Source: JBPYFK01 sp051984675 | Lineage (GTDB): Bacteria; Actinomycetota; Actinomycetes; Mycobacteriales; Pseudonocardiaceae | DNA: 64,000 nt | Direction of reading: 5' to 3' | Assembly: GCA_051984675.1 (NCBI GenBank) | Contig: JBPYFK010000160.1 | Span: 1-64,000 of the forward strand | Part shown: piece by piece, positions 38,265-46,454 of the stretch | Position numbering within the stretch: position 1 is the first letter of the stretch | Layout: every line of letters begins with the position of its first letter | The notes under the pieces: generated by a model | What the model was told of the DNA's origin: nothing | The model's input: the letters and a program-made list of their open reading frames with translations, nothing else | The model's database searches: none | Translations under genes and position numbers: made by a program

Positions 38265-39323
38265 TTACTCGTAGCTGACGCGGACTTCGCTGGTGATGGG
38301 TACGGCCTGGCAGGCGAGGACGATGCCTTCGTCCAGGTCCTCCTGCTCCAGGATGTCGTTGTGCAGCATCTTGACCTCGCCCTGATCGACCCGGCACGCG
38401 CACGCACTGCACGCGCCCTGCTGGCAGGAGAAGGGCGCGTCCAGGCCGGCGTCGAGCAGCAGGTCCAGCAGCTTCTTCCGCCGTGGCCAAACTAGCCGAT
38501 GATGCTGGCCGTCGAGCTGGACATCGACGCTGGCGTCCTCTTCCCCGGAGTCGGCCGCCAGCTCGTCGGACTCTCCCGACTCCTCGAAGGGATTCCCGGA
38601 CAGCGAGCGAAACCGTTCGATGTGGACGCTCTTGCGCGGCACACCGAGTTCGCCCAGCGCCTTGATGGACACGTCCATGAAGGCCGCTGGACCGCAGAGG
38701 AATGCTTCGAATCCGGCGAACGGTTCGAGCACTCCGCGCAGTACTGGCTCGCTGGGCAGACCCTGCACGCTTTCCAGCCAGTGGATCACCCGCAGGCGGT
38801 CCGGGTGCTGTTCGGCCAACTGGCGCAGCTCGGAGGCGAAGATGACCGAACGTTCGTCGCGGTTGGCGTAGCACAGTACGATTCGCCCCGAACCCTGGCT
38901 CAGGGCGGATTTCAGGATCGAAATGACCGGCGTGATCCCGCTGCCACCGGCAAGCAGCAGCAGATCCGCCTCCAGCGATTTCGGGGTGAAAGTCCCCGCG
39001 GGAGGCAGCACGTCCAGCTCGCGGCCTTCCCGGATGTTGTCGCACACCCAGTTGGACCCGTAACCGTCCCGGACACGCTTCACGGTGACCTTCAACGCGT
39101 CATCGGTGTGCGGCGAGCTCGACAGCGAGTAGCACCGCGCGACCGATCCCGTGCGGTCGCTGGGAACCCGGAGGGTGAGGAACTGCCCGGGTCGGTAGCG
39201 GAAGGACCCGGCCGCCTCCGCCGGAACCCGGAACACCAGCGATCGGGCGTCCGGGGTCTCATCGATGACCTCGGACACCACCAGCCGGTGGAAACCGGTG
39301 TCGGGCAGCCGGGGCTCGGACAT
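38265..39323 (-). CDS. kshB: 3-ketosteroid 9-alpha-hydroxylase reductase KshB
   Basis: This 352-residue protein has a ferredoxin-NADP reductase-like FAD domain (YRPGQFLTLRVP, VARCYSLSSSP), an NAD(P) domain (LLLAGGSGITPVISILKSAL, FLCGPAAFM) and a C-terminal plant-type [2Fe-2S] domain with FSCQQGACSACACRV and a fourth Cys in GIVLACQA. It passes electrons from NADH to KshA. ATG 39323 has GAGGAG 7 nt upstream. In M. tuberculosis kshA and kshB are far apart; here they share an operon with one small gene between them. Confidence 0.95.
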   Translation of the reverse strand: MSEPRLPDTGFHRLVVSEVIDETPDARSLVFRVPAEAAGSFRYRPGQFLTLRVPSDRTGSVARCYSLSSSPHTDDALKVTVKRVRDGYGSNWVCDNIREGRELDVLPPAGTFTPKSLEADLLLLAGGSGITPVISILKSALSQGSGRIVLCYANRDERSVIFASELRQLAEQHPDRLRVIHWLESVQGLPSEPVLRGVLEPFAGFEAFLCGPAAFMDVSIKALGELGVPRKSVHIERFRSLSGNPFEESGESDELAADSGEEDASVDVQLDGQHHRLVWPRRKKLLDLLLDAGLDAPFSCQQGACSACACRVDQGEVKMLHNDILEQEDLDEGIVLACQAVPITSEVRVSYE

Positions 39324-39370
39324 GGTTGAACTCCTCGCGTTCTTCGGGCTGAGCACGGTGCTCCGGGCGG

Positions 39371-39721
39371 TCACGTCGCGGACGATGGTACGTCGATGAG
39401 CCCGTCCCGGACCGCAGCATCAATGCTGCCGCGCAGTTGCGAACACGTGTCGACCAGCGCGGTCGTTTCCCCGGTGGCAGCGCGGGCGGCGAACTCCGAG
39501 CAGCTCACCGAGGCATCGGTCGTCCATTGCACGCTGGTGTGCTTGGGACTGTTCTTCTTCACCAGCACGCACGTGCCACACGCCTGACACACCACCGGCC
39601 GCAGCCTGCCTTCGAGCTGCTCCCGCCGGTCGGCAGCGGTCAACTCGCGCAGCCGCGCGAGGTCTGCTGGCCGGTCCCGGAAATCCGGTGCCTTCGCCCA
39701 CGAACTGCTGCCCTCCGGCAT
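39371..39721 (-). CDS. Small Cys-containing protein between kshA and kshB
   Basis: This 116-residue protein begins 3 nt after the kshA stop, so it is co-translated. One CQACGTC motif (residues 45-51) and further Cys residues in VSCSEF and DTCSQL suggest a metal or Fe-S site; CVLVKKNSPKHTSVQWT follows the first motif. I do not recognise the family. Its place between the oxygenase and its reductase suggests a helper in electron transfer or cluster assembly, which is inference only. Confidence 0.65.
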   Translation of the reverse strand: MPEGSSSWAKAPDFRDRPADLARLRELTAADRREQLEGRLRPVVCQACGTCVLVKKNSPKHTSVQWTTDASVSCSEFAARAATGETTALVDTCSQLRGSIDAAVRDGLIDVPSSAT

Positions 39722-39724
39722 CCG

Positions 39725-40918
39725 TCACGCTCCCTGCTCCGACTTCGCGCGCTGCCGAGCACCTTCGTCCTGGGAGTCGTCCAGTTCGGACTGCCGCCGC
39801 GCGAGGTTCTCCGCCACCTCGCGTTCCCAGGCTTCGTTGGCGCGCGTGGTGTCCACTTCGAACTCGAAGCGGCCCACCATTTCCTCGGTGACGTCCTCCA
39901 CGTCGGTGTAGAACTGCTCGTACCAGCGTCGCAACTGGTAGACCGGGCCGTCTTCCTCGCACAGCAACGGATTGTCGATTCGCGTCTTGTTCTTCCAGAT
40001 CTCCACGTCCTGCAGGAACCCGACACCCGTGTTCTTGGCGATTTTCGCGGCGAGACCGTCGGCCTGCTCGTCACTGAGGCCCGGAAGCTTCTTGACCAGG
40101 ACGCCCCATTGCAACACGAAGGAATTCGATGACACCGGGTAGTGGCAGTTGATCAGGATGGTCTCGATCAGCGTGCCCTTGTACTCGTTGTACAGCCAGT
40201 CGATCATGTAGGACGGGCCGAAGTACGAGGCCACCGACCGGGCCAGGTTGTCCTTACCGGAATAGGACCCGGAACCGATATCCGGTCGTCCCTTGGTGTT
40301 GAGGTACTGGGTAGCGATGTGTCCTTCGAAGACGTTCTTGAAGTACGTCGGAAACGCGAAATGGACGTAGAAGAAGTGGGCCATGTCCACGACGTTGTCC
40401 ACGATCTCGCGGCAGTGCGAGCCTTCGATGAACACCGTGTCCCAGGTCCAGTTGCTCCATTCGTCGGAGAATGCCTCCTCCAGGCGGGGTATCGTGACCT
40501 CCGCTGGTGGTGGATTGCCCTGCGGGTCATTCCACACGAACAGCTGCTTGTTCTCCTCCATGGTGATCCACGACCGGGTACGCGCCCGCATGGGAATCCG
40601 CTTGGCGTACGGGATTCCTGTGCAGCGCCCGTTGCCGGACCAGCGCCAGTCGTGGAAGGGGCAGGCGATGGCATCGCCTTTGATCTCGCCCTGGCTGAGG
40701 TCGCCGCCCATGTGCCGGCAGTACGCGTCGAGCACGTTGAGCTTGCCGTCGTCGGACTGGAAGACCACGAGCTTGGTGCCGAAAGCCTCCACCGCGTGCG
40801 GCTTGCCGTCCTTGAACGTCTTGGCCAGACCGAGGCAATGCCAGCCCCGGGCGAACCTGGTCGGTGGCGTGCCGACGTCGATCGTCCGCACCCCGTCGTG
40901 GCCGTTGCCCTGGGTCAT
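39725..40918 (-). CDS. kshA: 3-ketosteroid 9-alpha-hydroxylase oxygenase KshA
   Basis: This 397-residue Rieske oxygenase has Rieske ligands Cys67, His69, Cys86 and His89 (CRHMGGDL and CPFHDW). The mononuclear iron site includes DMAHFFYVH near residues 180-188, followed by the steroid pocket (FPTYFKNVFEGH). It hydroxylates C9 of androstadienedione-type substrates so that, with the KstD product, ring B opens. ATG 40918 follows GGAGG by 7 nt, 26 nt after the kstD stop. The C-terminus is highly charged. Confidence 0.96.
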   Translation of the reverse strand: MTQGNGHDGVRTIDVGTPPTRFARGWHCLGLAKTFKDGKPHAVEAFGTKLVVFQSDDGKLNVLDAYCRHMGGDLSQGEIKGDAIACPFHDWRWSGNGRCTGIPYAKRIPMRARTRSWITMEENKQLFVWNDPQGNPPPAEVTIPRLEEAFSDEWSNWTWDTVFIEGSHCREIVDNVVDMAHFFYVHFAFPTYFKNVFEGHIATQYLNTKGRPDIGSGSYSGKDNLARSVASYFGPSYMIDWLYNEYKGTLIETILINCHYPVSSNSFVLQWGVLVKKLPGLSDEQADGLAAKIAKNTGVGFLQDVEIWKNKTRIDNPLLCEEDGPVYQLRRWYEQFYTDVEDVTEEMVGRFEFEVDTTRANEAWEREVAENLARRQSELDDSQDEGARQRAKSEQGA

Positions 40919-40944
40919 CTCTGCGCCTCCACTGCTGTTGGGCC

Positions 40945-42597
40945 TCAACTCTGCGAGGCGATGTGCTCTGCCGCGAGGTAGCCGAAGGTCATGGCCGGTC
41001 CGAGGGTTGCCCCCGGGCCCGCGTAGCTGTTGCCCATGACGGCTGCGCTGACGTTTCCGGCCGCGTACAGGCCGGGGATCACGCCGCCGTCTTCCCTGAG
41101 CACGCGCGCATCGGTGTCCGTGCGCAAGCCGCCCTTGGTGCCGAGGTCCCCTGGCACGATCTTGACCGCGTAGAACGGGGCTTGGTCGATCGCGCCGAGG
41201 CACGGGTTCGGGCGGTTGCGCGGGTCTCCGTAATACCGGTCGTACGCGCTGCGCCCCCGGTGGAAATCGTCGTCCTCGCCGCCGCGGGCGAAGCCGTTGA
41301 ACCGGTCTACAGTAGTCACCAGCGTCGGAGCGGGTACGTTGATCCGTTTCGCCAGCTCTTCGATCGTGCTCGCGCGTTGCACGACGCCGGCCTTGAGCCA
41401 GCGCCCCGGGAAGGGTTGCCGCGGCCCGAGCCCCGCGAAGACGTAGCGGTTGCGGTAGCGCTGGTCCGCGATCAGCCACGTGGGCATGTTCCGCGCTGGG
41501 CCCCCAGCTTCGCCGTACATCGCGTGCACGGCGTCGACATAGGGTGCGGCTTCGTTGACGAACCGCTCGCCGTCGCCGTTGACGAGGATGCAGCCGGGCA
41601 GGGTTCGCTCCGCGAGGCAGAACCAGGGGCCGCCGGTCAGCGGGATGGACGGCCCCCACCAGGCGTCGTCCATGAGGTCGACGGCAGCACCCAGGCGCTG
41701 ACCGGCCGCGATCCCGTCGCCGGTGTTGGCCTTCGCCCCGACGGTCCACTGTGTACCGATCGGTTCACGCTGGTAGCGCTTGCGCATGACCTCGTCGTGT
41801 TCGAAGCCCCCGTTGGCGAGAATGACGCCACGCCGGGCGGTGAGCGTGGTCTCCTCGCCGTTGCGCCTGACGATCACCCCCGTCACGCGCTGCTGCGCGT
41901 CAGTGACAAGGTCTATCAGCGGGCTGCTCAGCCAGACCGGGACGTCGGCGTCCCGCAGCGCCACGCGCAAGCCGGCCGCGAGAGCCTGACCCCGGGCGAG
42001 CAGCCGCTGGCGGCGAAGCCGCGCGGACATCCAGCGCAGCCCGACGCGCAGCGCGCGCAGCTTGCCGCGCGGATGCCGCGCCGTCAGGTTGAGCCACCGG
42101 TAGTCGGCTTGCGTGACGACCACGTTCAGCGGGGCCTTGCCGTAGTCCGGTTCGAGTTCGTCGAGCTGATCGCCCAGCACTCGCCCGTCCAGCGGGGCTG
42201 GTTCGATCGAGCGTCCGCTGGCCTTGCCACCAGGTGCTTCCGGGTAGTAGTCGGAGTAGTCGGTCACCCAGTGCATCCGCAGTGGGGTGCGCGGCAGGAC
42301 GAACGAGAGCATCTTCGGTCCGTTGTCGAGGAACGCACGCTGGCGCTCGGCGCTCACCGCGTCACCGACGACGTGTGCCAGGTACTCGCTCGCCGCCTGC
42401 GCGGTGTCGGTGATGCCGGCCTCGGTGAGCACATGGTTGTTCGGTATCCACAGACCGCCCCCGGAGCGCGCGGTCGAGCCGCCGAAGTTGTCGGCCTTCT
42501 CGACCACGACGGTGCGCAGGCCGTGGTGCGCGGCGGTCAGCGCGGCCGTCATCCCGGCGGCTCCGCTGCCCACCACAACGACGTCGAACTCGGTCAT
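40945..42597 (-). CDS. kstD: 3-ketosteroid delta1-dehydrogenase KstD
   Basis: This 550-residue FAD protein starts with VVVVGSGAAGMTAAL and has FGGSTARSGGGLWIPNN near residue 38. The conserved Tyr and Gly residues of the active site are seen in DYSDYYPEAPGG near 115 and FYAVKIVPGDLGTKGGL near 484; the C-terminal GNSYAGPGATLGPAMTFG contacts FAD. It introduces the C1-C2 double bond of ring A. ATG 42597 has GGAGGT just upstream, and a KstR box lies 22 bp before the start. It heads the minus-strand operon down to 36550. Confidence 0.95.
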   Translation of the reverse strand: MTEFDVVVVGSGAAGMTAALTAAHHGLRTVVVEKADNFGGSTARSGGGLWIPNNHVLTEAGITDTAQAASEYLAHVVGDAVSAERQRAFLDNGPKMLSFVLPRTPLRMHWVTDYSDYYPEAPGGKASGRSIEPAPLDGRVLGDQLDELEPDYGKAPLNVVVTQADYRWLNLTARHPRGKLRALRVGLRWMSARLRRQRLLARGQALAAGLRVALRDADVPVWLSSPLIDLVTDAQQRVTGVIVRRNGEETTLTARRGVILANGGFEHDEVMRKRYQREPIGTQWTVGAKANTGDGIAAGQRLGAAVDLMDDAWWGPSIPLTGGPWFCLAERTLPGCILVNGDGERFVNEAAPYVDAVHAMYGEAGGPARNMPTWLIADQRYRNRYVFAGLGPRQPFPGRWLKAGVVQRASTIEELAKRINVPAPTLVTTVDRFNGFARGGEDDDFHRGRSAYDRYYGDPRNRPNPCLGAIDQAPFYAVKIVPGDLGTKGGLRTDTDARVLREDGGVIPGLYAAGNVSAAVMGNSYAGPGATLGPAMTFGYLAAEHIASQS

Positions 42598-42618
42598 GGC
42601 ACCTCCATCGCGAGATAC

Positions 42619-42632
42619 TGAAACATGTTATA
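42619..42632. promoter_or_regulatory. KstR box in divergent kstD / hsaE-side promoter
   Basis: TGAAACATGTTATA matches TnnAACnnGTTnnA exactly. It lies 22 bp before kstD (minus) and upstream of the decayed flavoprotein gene and hsaE-G-F (plus). -10-like CAGTAT on the minus strand (42615-42620) and TATAGA on the plus strand (42630-42635) flank it, so one site can cover both promoters. Confidence 0.85.
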
Positions 42633-42727
42633 GATTGGTTGAGGCTCTCGCCATGGTGGGCCACTTATTCGTGCAATATGACGGACGTGACACAGAAGAG
42701 AACCTGTTCCAACCACAGGGGGTTCCG

Positions 42728-43559
42728 GTGGCGGACGAGCGGAGCGCGGACATGGTCGTCGCGGGATTCGGGATCGCTGGCGCGTGCGCCGCGAGCGAGG
42801 CCGCCCGCGCGGGGGCAGAGGTCACCGTGGTGGACCGGTTCGACGGAGGTGGCCGGAGCCGGATCTCGGGGGGTGTGGTTTCCGCCGGTGGTGGTACTCC
42901 CCAGCAGCGGGCCGCCGGCGTGTTCGACTCGCCCGAACAGGTGTATTCCTACCTCCAGATGGAGGTCGCGGACGCCGTTTCCCCTACCACCGTGCGCCGC
43001 TTCTGTGACGGCAGCACGAAAGCTGATCGGGTGGCTGGAGGAGCAGGGCGTCCCGTTCGAGGGAAGGCTGTGCCCCTACAAGATGTCCTATCCGAGCAAC
43101 CGGCACTACCTGTACTACTCCGGCAGCGAAGCGGCCGGCGGGTTCCGCGACGCGCGATTCCCGCTCCATGCGGCCATCGGACCAAAGGACGCGGGACGTC
43201 GGGCAAGGTGCTCTTCGACGCGCTCGCGCGGGCCGCGCGAGCGCACGGTGTTCGCGTCGTCACGCAACATGGAAGCTCCGTACTACCTGCTGGACCTTTC
43301 CATCCGAGCAAGCGCTTGGTATCCATGTCCCATGCTGACCCTGGGCGGGCTGACCGTCGACGAGGAGACCGGCGAAGTGCTGAGCGCCAGCGGGACACCG
43401 GTGGGTGGCCTGTACGCGGCCGGCCGCTCGGCGGTCGGGCTGTGCTCGAACTCCTACGTCAGCGGGCTTTCGCTCGCTGACTGCGACTTTTCCGGCCGCC
43501 GGGCGGGCCAGCACCTCGCCAGGGTGACCACGAACGGGAGGTCCCGTGCTCACGACTGA
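42728..43559 (+). pseudogene. Decayed FAD-dependent ketosteroid dehydrogenase-like gene
   Basis: The N-terminal part (MVVAGFGIAGACAASEAARAGAEVTVVDRF) is an intact FAD fold. The homologous sequence then switches frame near 43018 (into KLIGWLEEQGVPFEG and RHYLYYSG), back near 43190 (GTSGKVLFDALARAARAHGVRVVT), and again near 43270 into YPCPMLTLGGLTVDEETGEV and GLYAAGRSAVGLCSNSYVSGLSLADC. About 200 residues that normally lie between the third and fourth parts are missing. About 277 codons remain against 490-550 in KstD-like flavoproteins. Sequencing error cannot explain the deletion. The 3' end overlaps hsaE by 14 bp, so read-through may still be needed to express hsaE. Confidence 0.85.
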
Positions 43560-44352
43560 TCAACGGACCGCGTTGGCGGAGCGTCTCTGGCTCGCCGAAC
43601 GCGACTGTGCGCCCATCGCGCCGCTGGTCGCGTCTCATGCGGATCTGGACGTGGTGGACGCGTACGAGATCCAGCTCATCAACATCCGACGCAGGTGGGA
43701 TCGCTCGCCGGTCGTGGGCCACAAGGTCGGCCTGTCCTCGCAGGTCATGCAGCGGATGATGGGCGTGGACGAGCCGGACTACGGGCATCTGCTGGCCGAT
43801 ATGCGGCTGTACGAACACGAACCGGTGGACGCGACGCGGTACTGCTTCCCGCGAGTGGAAGTGGAAGTCGGTTTCCTGCTCTCCGCTGACCTCCCGGGCC
43901 AGGGCTGCACCGAGGAAGACGTGCTGGCCGGCACCGAAGCTCTGGTGCCCGCGATCGAGTTGATCGACAGCCGCATCGTGGACTGGAAGATCAGCTTACC
44001 GGACACGATCGCGGACAACGCGTCCTCGGCGGGCTTCGTGCTCGGTGACGCCCGGATCTCCCCGGAAGACGTCGACATCCGGCGTATCGACGCGACGCTG
44101 TGGCGCGACGGCGAGCAGGTCGAAGCCGGCCGATCCGATGCTGTGCTGGGTGACCCGACCACGGCGGTGGCGTGGCTGGCGCGCAAGGTCGCCGGGTTCG
44201 GCGTCCGGCTGCGCGCGGGCAACGTCGTGCTCCCGGGTTCGTGCACCCGGGCCGTGGATGTCGCACCGGGACAGCGCTTCCACGCTGAGTTCGGGGCGGA
44301 CGGCGCCGAGCTCGGTTCGGTGGTCATTTCGTTCAAGGAGGGCGACAGGTGA
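43546..44352 (+). CDS. hsaE: 2-hydroxyhexa-2,4-dienoate hydratase HsaE
   Basis: This 268-residue protein of the MhpD/BphH hydratase group has VVGHKVGLSSQVMQRMMGVDEPDYGHLL, RVEVEVGFLL (Glu metal ligands near residue 107), ALVPAIELIDSRI and NASSAGFVLG. It hydrates the dienoate released by HsaD to 4-hydroxy-2-oxohexanoate. GTG 43546 lies in the tail of the decayed flavoprotein gene. It overlaps hsaG by 4 nt. Confidence 0.94.
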   Translation: MLTTDQRTALAERLWLAERDCAPIAPLVASHADLDVVDAYEIQLINIRRRWDRSPVVGHKVGLSSQVMQRMMGVDEPDYGHLLADMRLYEHEPVDATRYCFPRVEVEVGFLLSADLPGQGCTEEDVLAGTEALVPAIELIDSRIVDWKISLPDTIADNASSAGFVLGDARISPEDVDIRRIDATLWRDGEQVEAGRSDAVLGDPTTAVAWLARKVAGFGVRLRAGNVVLPGSCTRAVDVAPGQRFHAEFGADGAELGSVVISFKEGDR

Positions 44353-45275
44353 ACGCGGGAAAGGCGACTGCGGCGATCGTCGGGTCCGGCAACATCGGCA
44401 CCGACCTGCTCTACAAGCTTGCTCGATCGAAGGCGATCGAGCCCACGTGCATGATCGGAGTCGACCCGGCCAGCGAGGGGCTGCGCCGCGCGGCTGACAT
44501 CGGCGTGGCGACCAGCGCTGCCGGTGTGGACTGGCTGCTCGACCAGGGCGAACGTCCTGACCTGGTCTTCGAGGCGACCTCGGCCTCGGTGCACCGGGCC
44601 AACGCCGACCGGTACGCCGAGGCCGGTATCCGGGCGATCGACCTGACGCCGGCGGCGGTCGGCCCCTACGTCGTTCCTCCGGTCAACCTCGGCGAGCACC
44701 TGGAGGCGCCGAACGTCAACCTGATCACCTGCGGCGGGCAGGCCACCATTCCCATGGTGCACGCGGTCTCGCGCGTGGTGCCGGTCAGCTACGCCGAGAT
44801 CGTGGCCTCGGTCGCGTCGGTCTCCGCCGGTCCGGGGACGCGGGCGAACATCGACGAGTTCACCAGGACGACGAGCAAGGGCATTGAGGTGATCGGGGGC
44901 GCGCAGCGCGGCAAGGCGATCATCATCCTGAATCCCGCCGATCCGCCGATGATCATGCGTGACACCATCTTCTGCGCGATCCCGGCCGATGCCGACACCG
45001 GCGCCATCAGCGAGTCCATCACGAAGATGGCGGCGGACATCGCCAGCTACGTCCCCGGCTACCGGCTGCTGGCCGAGCCGCAGTTCGACCAGCCCACGGC
45101 CACCAGTGGTGGGCTCGCCCGTGTGGCGATCTTCGTCGAGGTCGAGGGAGCGGGCGATTTCCTCCCGCCCTATTCGGGCAATCTCGACATCATGACCGCG
45201 GCGGCGGTCAAGGTGGGCGAGGAACTGGTGCAGTCGCTGACGACCACCCGCGTGCAGGAGGTAGGAAGACCGTGA
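44349..45275 (+). CDS. hsaG: Acylating propanal/acetaldehyde dehydrogenase HsaG
   Basis: This 308-residue protein has the NAD fold IVGSGNIGTDL at residues 10-20 and the catalytic Cys128 in LITCGGQATIP. It converts the aldehyde from HsaF (propanal in the steroid route) to the CoA thioester and is expected to form a channel complex with HsaF. It overlaps both neighbours by 4 nt. Confidence 0.95.
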   Translation: MNAGKATAAIVGSGNIGTDLLYKLARSKAIEPTCMIGVDPASEGLRRAADIGVATSAAGVDWLLDQGERPDLVFEATSASVHRANADRYAEAGIRAIDLTPAAVGPYVVPPVNLGEHLEAPNVNLITCGGQATIPMVHAVSRVVPVSYAEIVASVASVSAGPGTRANIDEFTRTTSKGIEVIGGAQRGKAIIILNPADPPMIMRDTIFCAIPADADTGAISESITKMAADIASYVPGYRLLAEPQFDQPTATSGGLARVAIFVEVEGAGDFLPPYSGNLDIMTAAAVKVGEELVQSLTTTRVQEVGRP

Positions 45276-46330
45276 GTCAGACGCAACGCAACACACTCCC
45301 ACGGACCTATTCGGACAGCCTCGACCTCCGCATCACCGACACCTCACTGCGCGACGGCTCGCACCACAAGCGTCACCAGTTCACCGCTGACGAAGTGCGG
45401 TCGATCGTGTCCGCTCTGGATGGCGCGGGCATTCCGATCATCGAGGTAGCCCACGGCGACGGGCTTGGTGGGTCGTCCTTCAACTACGGGTTCTCCAAGA
45501 CCCCGGAGCAGGAACTGATCACGCTCGCCGCGAATACCGCCCGGCAAGCGAAGATCGCCGTACTGATGCTGCCCGGTGTCGGTCTCAAGGACGACATCGC
45601 CATCGCCCAGGACAACGGCGCTTCGCTGTGCCGGATCGCCACCCACTGCACCGAGGCCGACGTCTCCGTGCAGCATTTCGGGCTGGCCCGGGAGCGGGGG
45701 CTGGAAACCGTCGGATTCCTGATGATGGCGCACTCGCAGCCCCCGGAAGTGCTCGCCAAACAGGCCAGGATCATGGTCGACGCGGGGTGCCAATGCGTCT
45801 ACGTGGTGGATTCGGCCGGCGCCCTGGTACTGGAACAGGTGGCGGATCGGGTTTCCGCGATCGTTGCCGAGATCGGTGGTGCGGCGCAGGTCGGTTTCCA
45901 CGGGCACGAGAATCTCGGCGTAGGCGTCGCGAACTCCGTTGCCGCCGCGCGGGCTGGCGCGGTGCAGATCGACGGGAGTGCACGCCGGTTCGGTGCGGGG
46001 GCCGGGAACACACCTCTGGAGGCATTCGTCGGCGTGTGCGACAAGCTGGGCATCCATACCGGTGTGGATTTCTTCAAGCTCGCCGACGCGGCCGAGGACG
46101 TCGTCCGGCCGGCGATGCCGGGCGAGTGCCTGCTGGACCGGTCCGCGCTGATGATGGGTTACGCCGGGGTGTATTCGAGCTTCCTCAAGCACGCGACGCA
46201 GCAGGCCGAGCGCTACGGCGTCTCGGCGGCACAACTGCTGGTGCGCGCGGGTGAGCGCAAGCTCGTCGGCGGGCAGGAGGATCAGCTCATCGACGTCGCC
46301 CTGGAGTTGCGGAAGGAAGCGTCCGCGTAG
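45272..46330 (+). CDS. hsaF: 4-hydroxy-2-oxohexanoate aldolase HsaF
   Basis: This 352-residue DmpG-type aldolase has the metal site in ITDTSLRDGSHHKRHQF near residue 22 and FHGHENLGVGVANSVAA near residue 209, and ends in the communication domain that binds HsaG. It splits 4-hydroxy-2-oxohexanoate into pyruvate and propanal. GTG 45272 overlaps hsaG. It ends 24 bp before the KstR-like site of the hsaA unit. Confidence 0.95.
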   Translation: MSQTQRNTLPRTYSDSLDLRITDTSLRDGSHHKRHQFTADEVRSIVSALDGAGIPIIEVAHGDGLGGSSFNYGFSKTPEQELITLAANTARQAKIAVLMLPGVGLKDDIAIAQDNGASLCRIATHCTEADVSVQHFGLARERGLETVGFLMMAHSQPPEVLAKQARIMVDAGCQCVYVVDSAGALVLEQVADRVSAIVAEIGGAAQVGFHGHENLGVGVANSVAAARAGAVQIDGSARRFGAGAGNTPLEAFVGVCDKLGIHTGVDFFKLADAAEDVVRPAMPGECLLDRSALMMGYAGVYSSFLKHATQQAERYGVSAAQLLVRAGERKLVGGQEDQLIDVALELRKEASA

Positions 46331-46354
46331 TCGCCTGGAGCCGTCGACAGGAAT

Positions 46355-46368
46355 GAGAACATGTTCTA
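46355..46368. promoter_or_regulatory. KstR-like box upstream of hsaA unit
   Basis: GAGAACATGTTCTA contains the perfect 12-bp palindrome AGAACATGTTCT and misses the KstR motif only at the first base (G for T). Its right end overlaps a -10-like TAGTCT (46367-46372), 7 nt before ATG 46380. Confidence 0.85.
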
Positions 46369-46379
46369 GTCTTGTTTTC

Positions 46380-46454
46380 ATGGCGGCGGCCTGCGTGGAT
46401 CGCGGTGCTGAGACAACAGGTTGCATCATCCAGAGGGACGGGAGTAGCCGATGA
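46380..46454 (+). CDS. Candidate leader ORF coupled to hsaA
   Basis: This is a 24-codon frame beginning MAAACVDRG and ending DGSSR. The ATG is 7 nt after a TAGTCT -10 element, the geometry of leaderless actinobacterial transcripts. Its TGA overlaps the hsaA start as ATGA. No homologue is known to me, and it may be only the 5' leader of hsaA; placement and coupling are the only evidence. Confidence 0.4.
   Translation: MAAACVDRGAETTGCIIQRDGSSR

Noticed and set aside
40919..41749. N-terminal extension of kshA upstream of 40918
   Set aside because: It overlaps kstD in another frame; Rieske Cys/His numbering and the GGAGG site support ATG 40918.
40864..42621. 585-codon plus-strand frame opposite kstD
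   Set aside because: It is antisense to an intact KstD with all family motifs, and the composition is Arg/Val/His-rich as in shadow frames.
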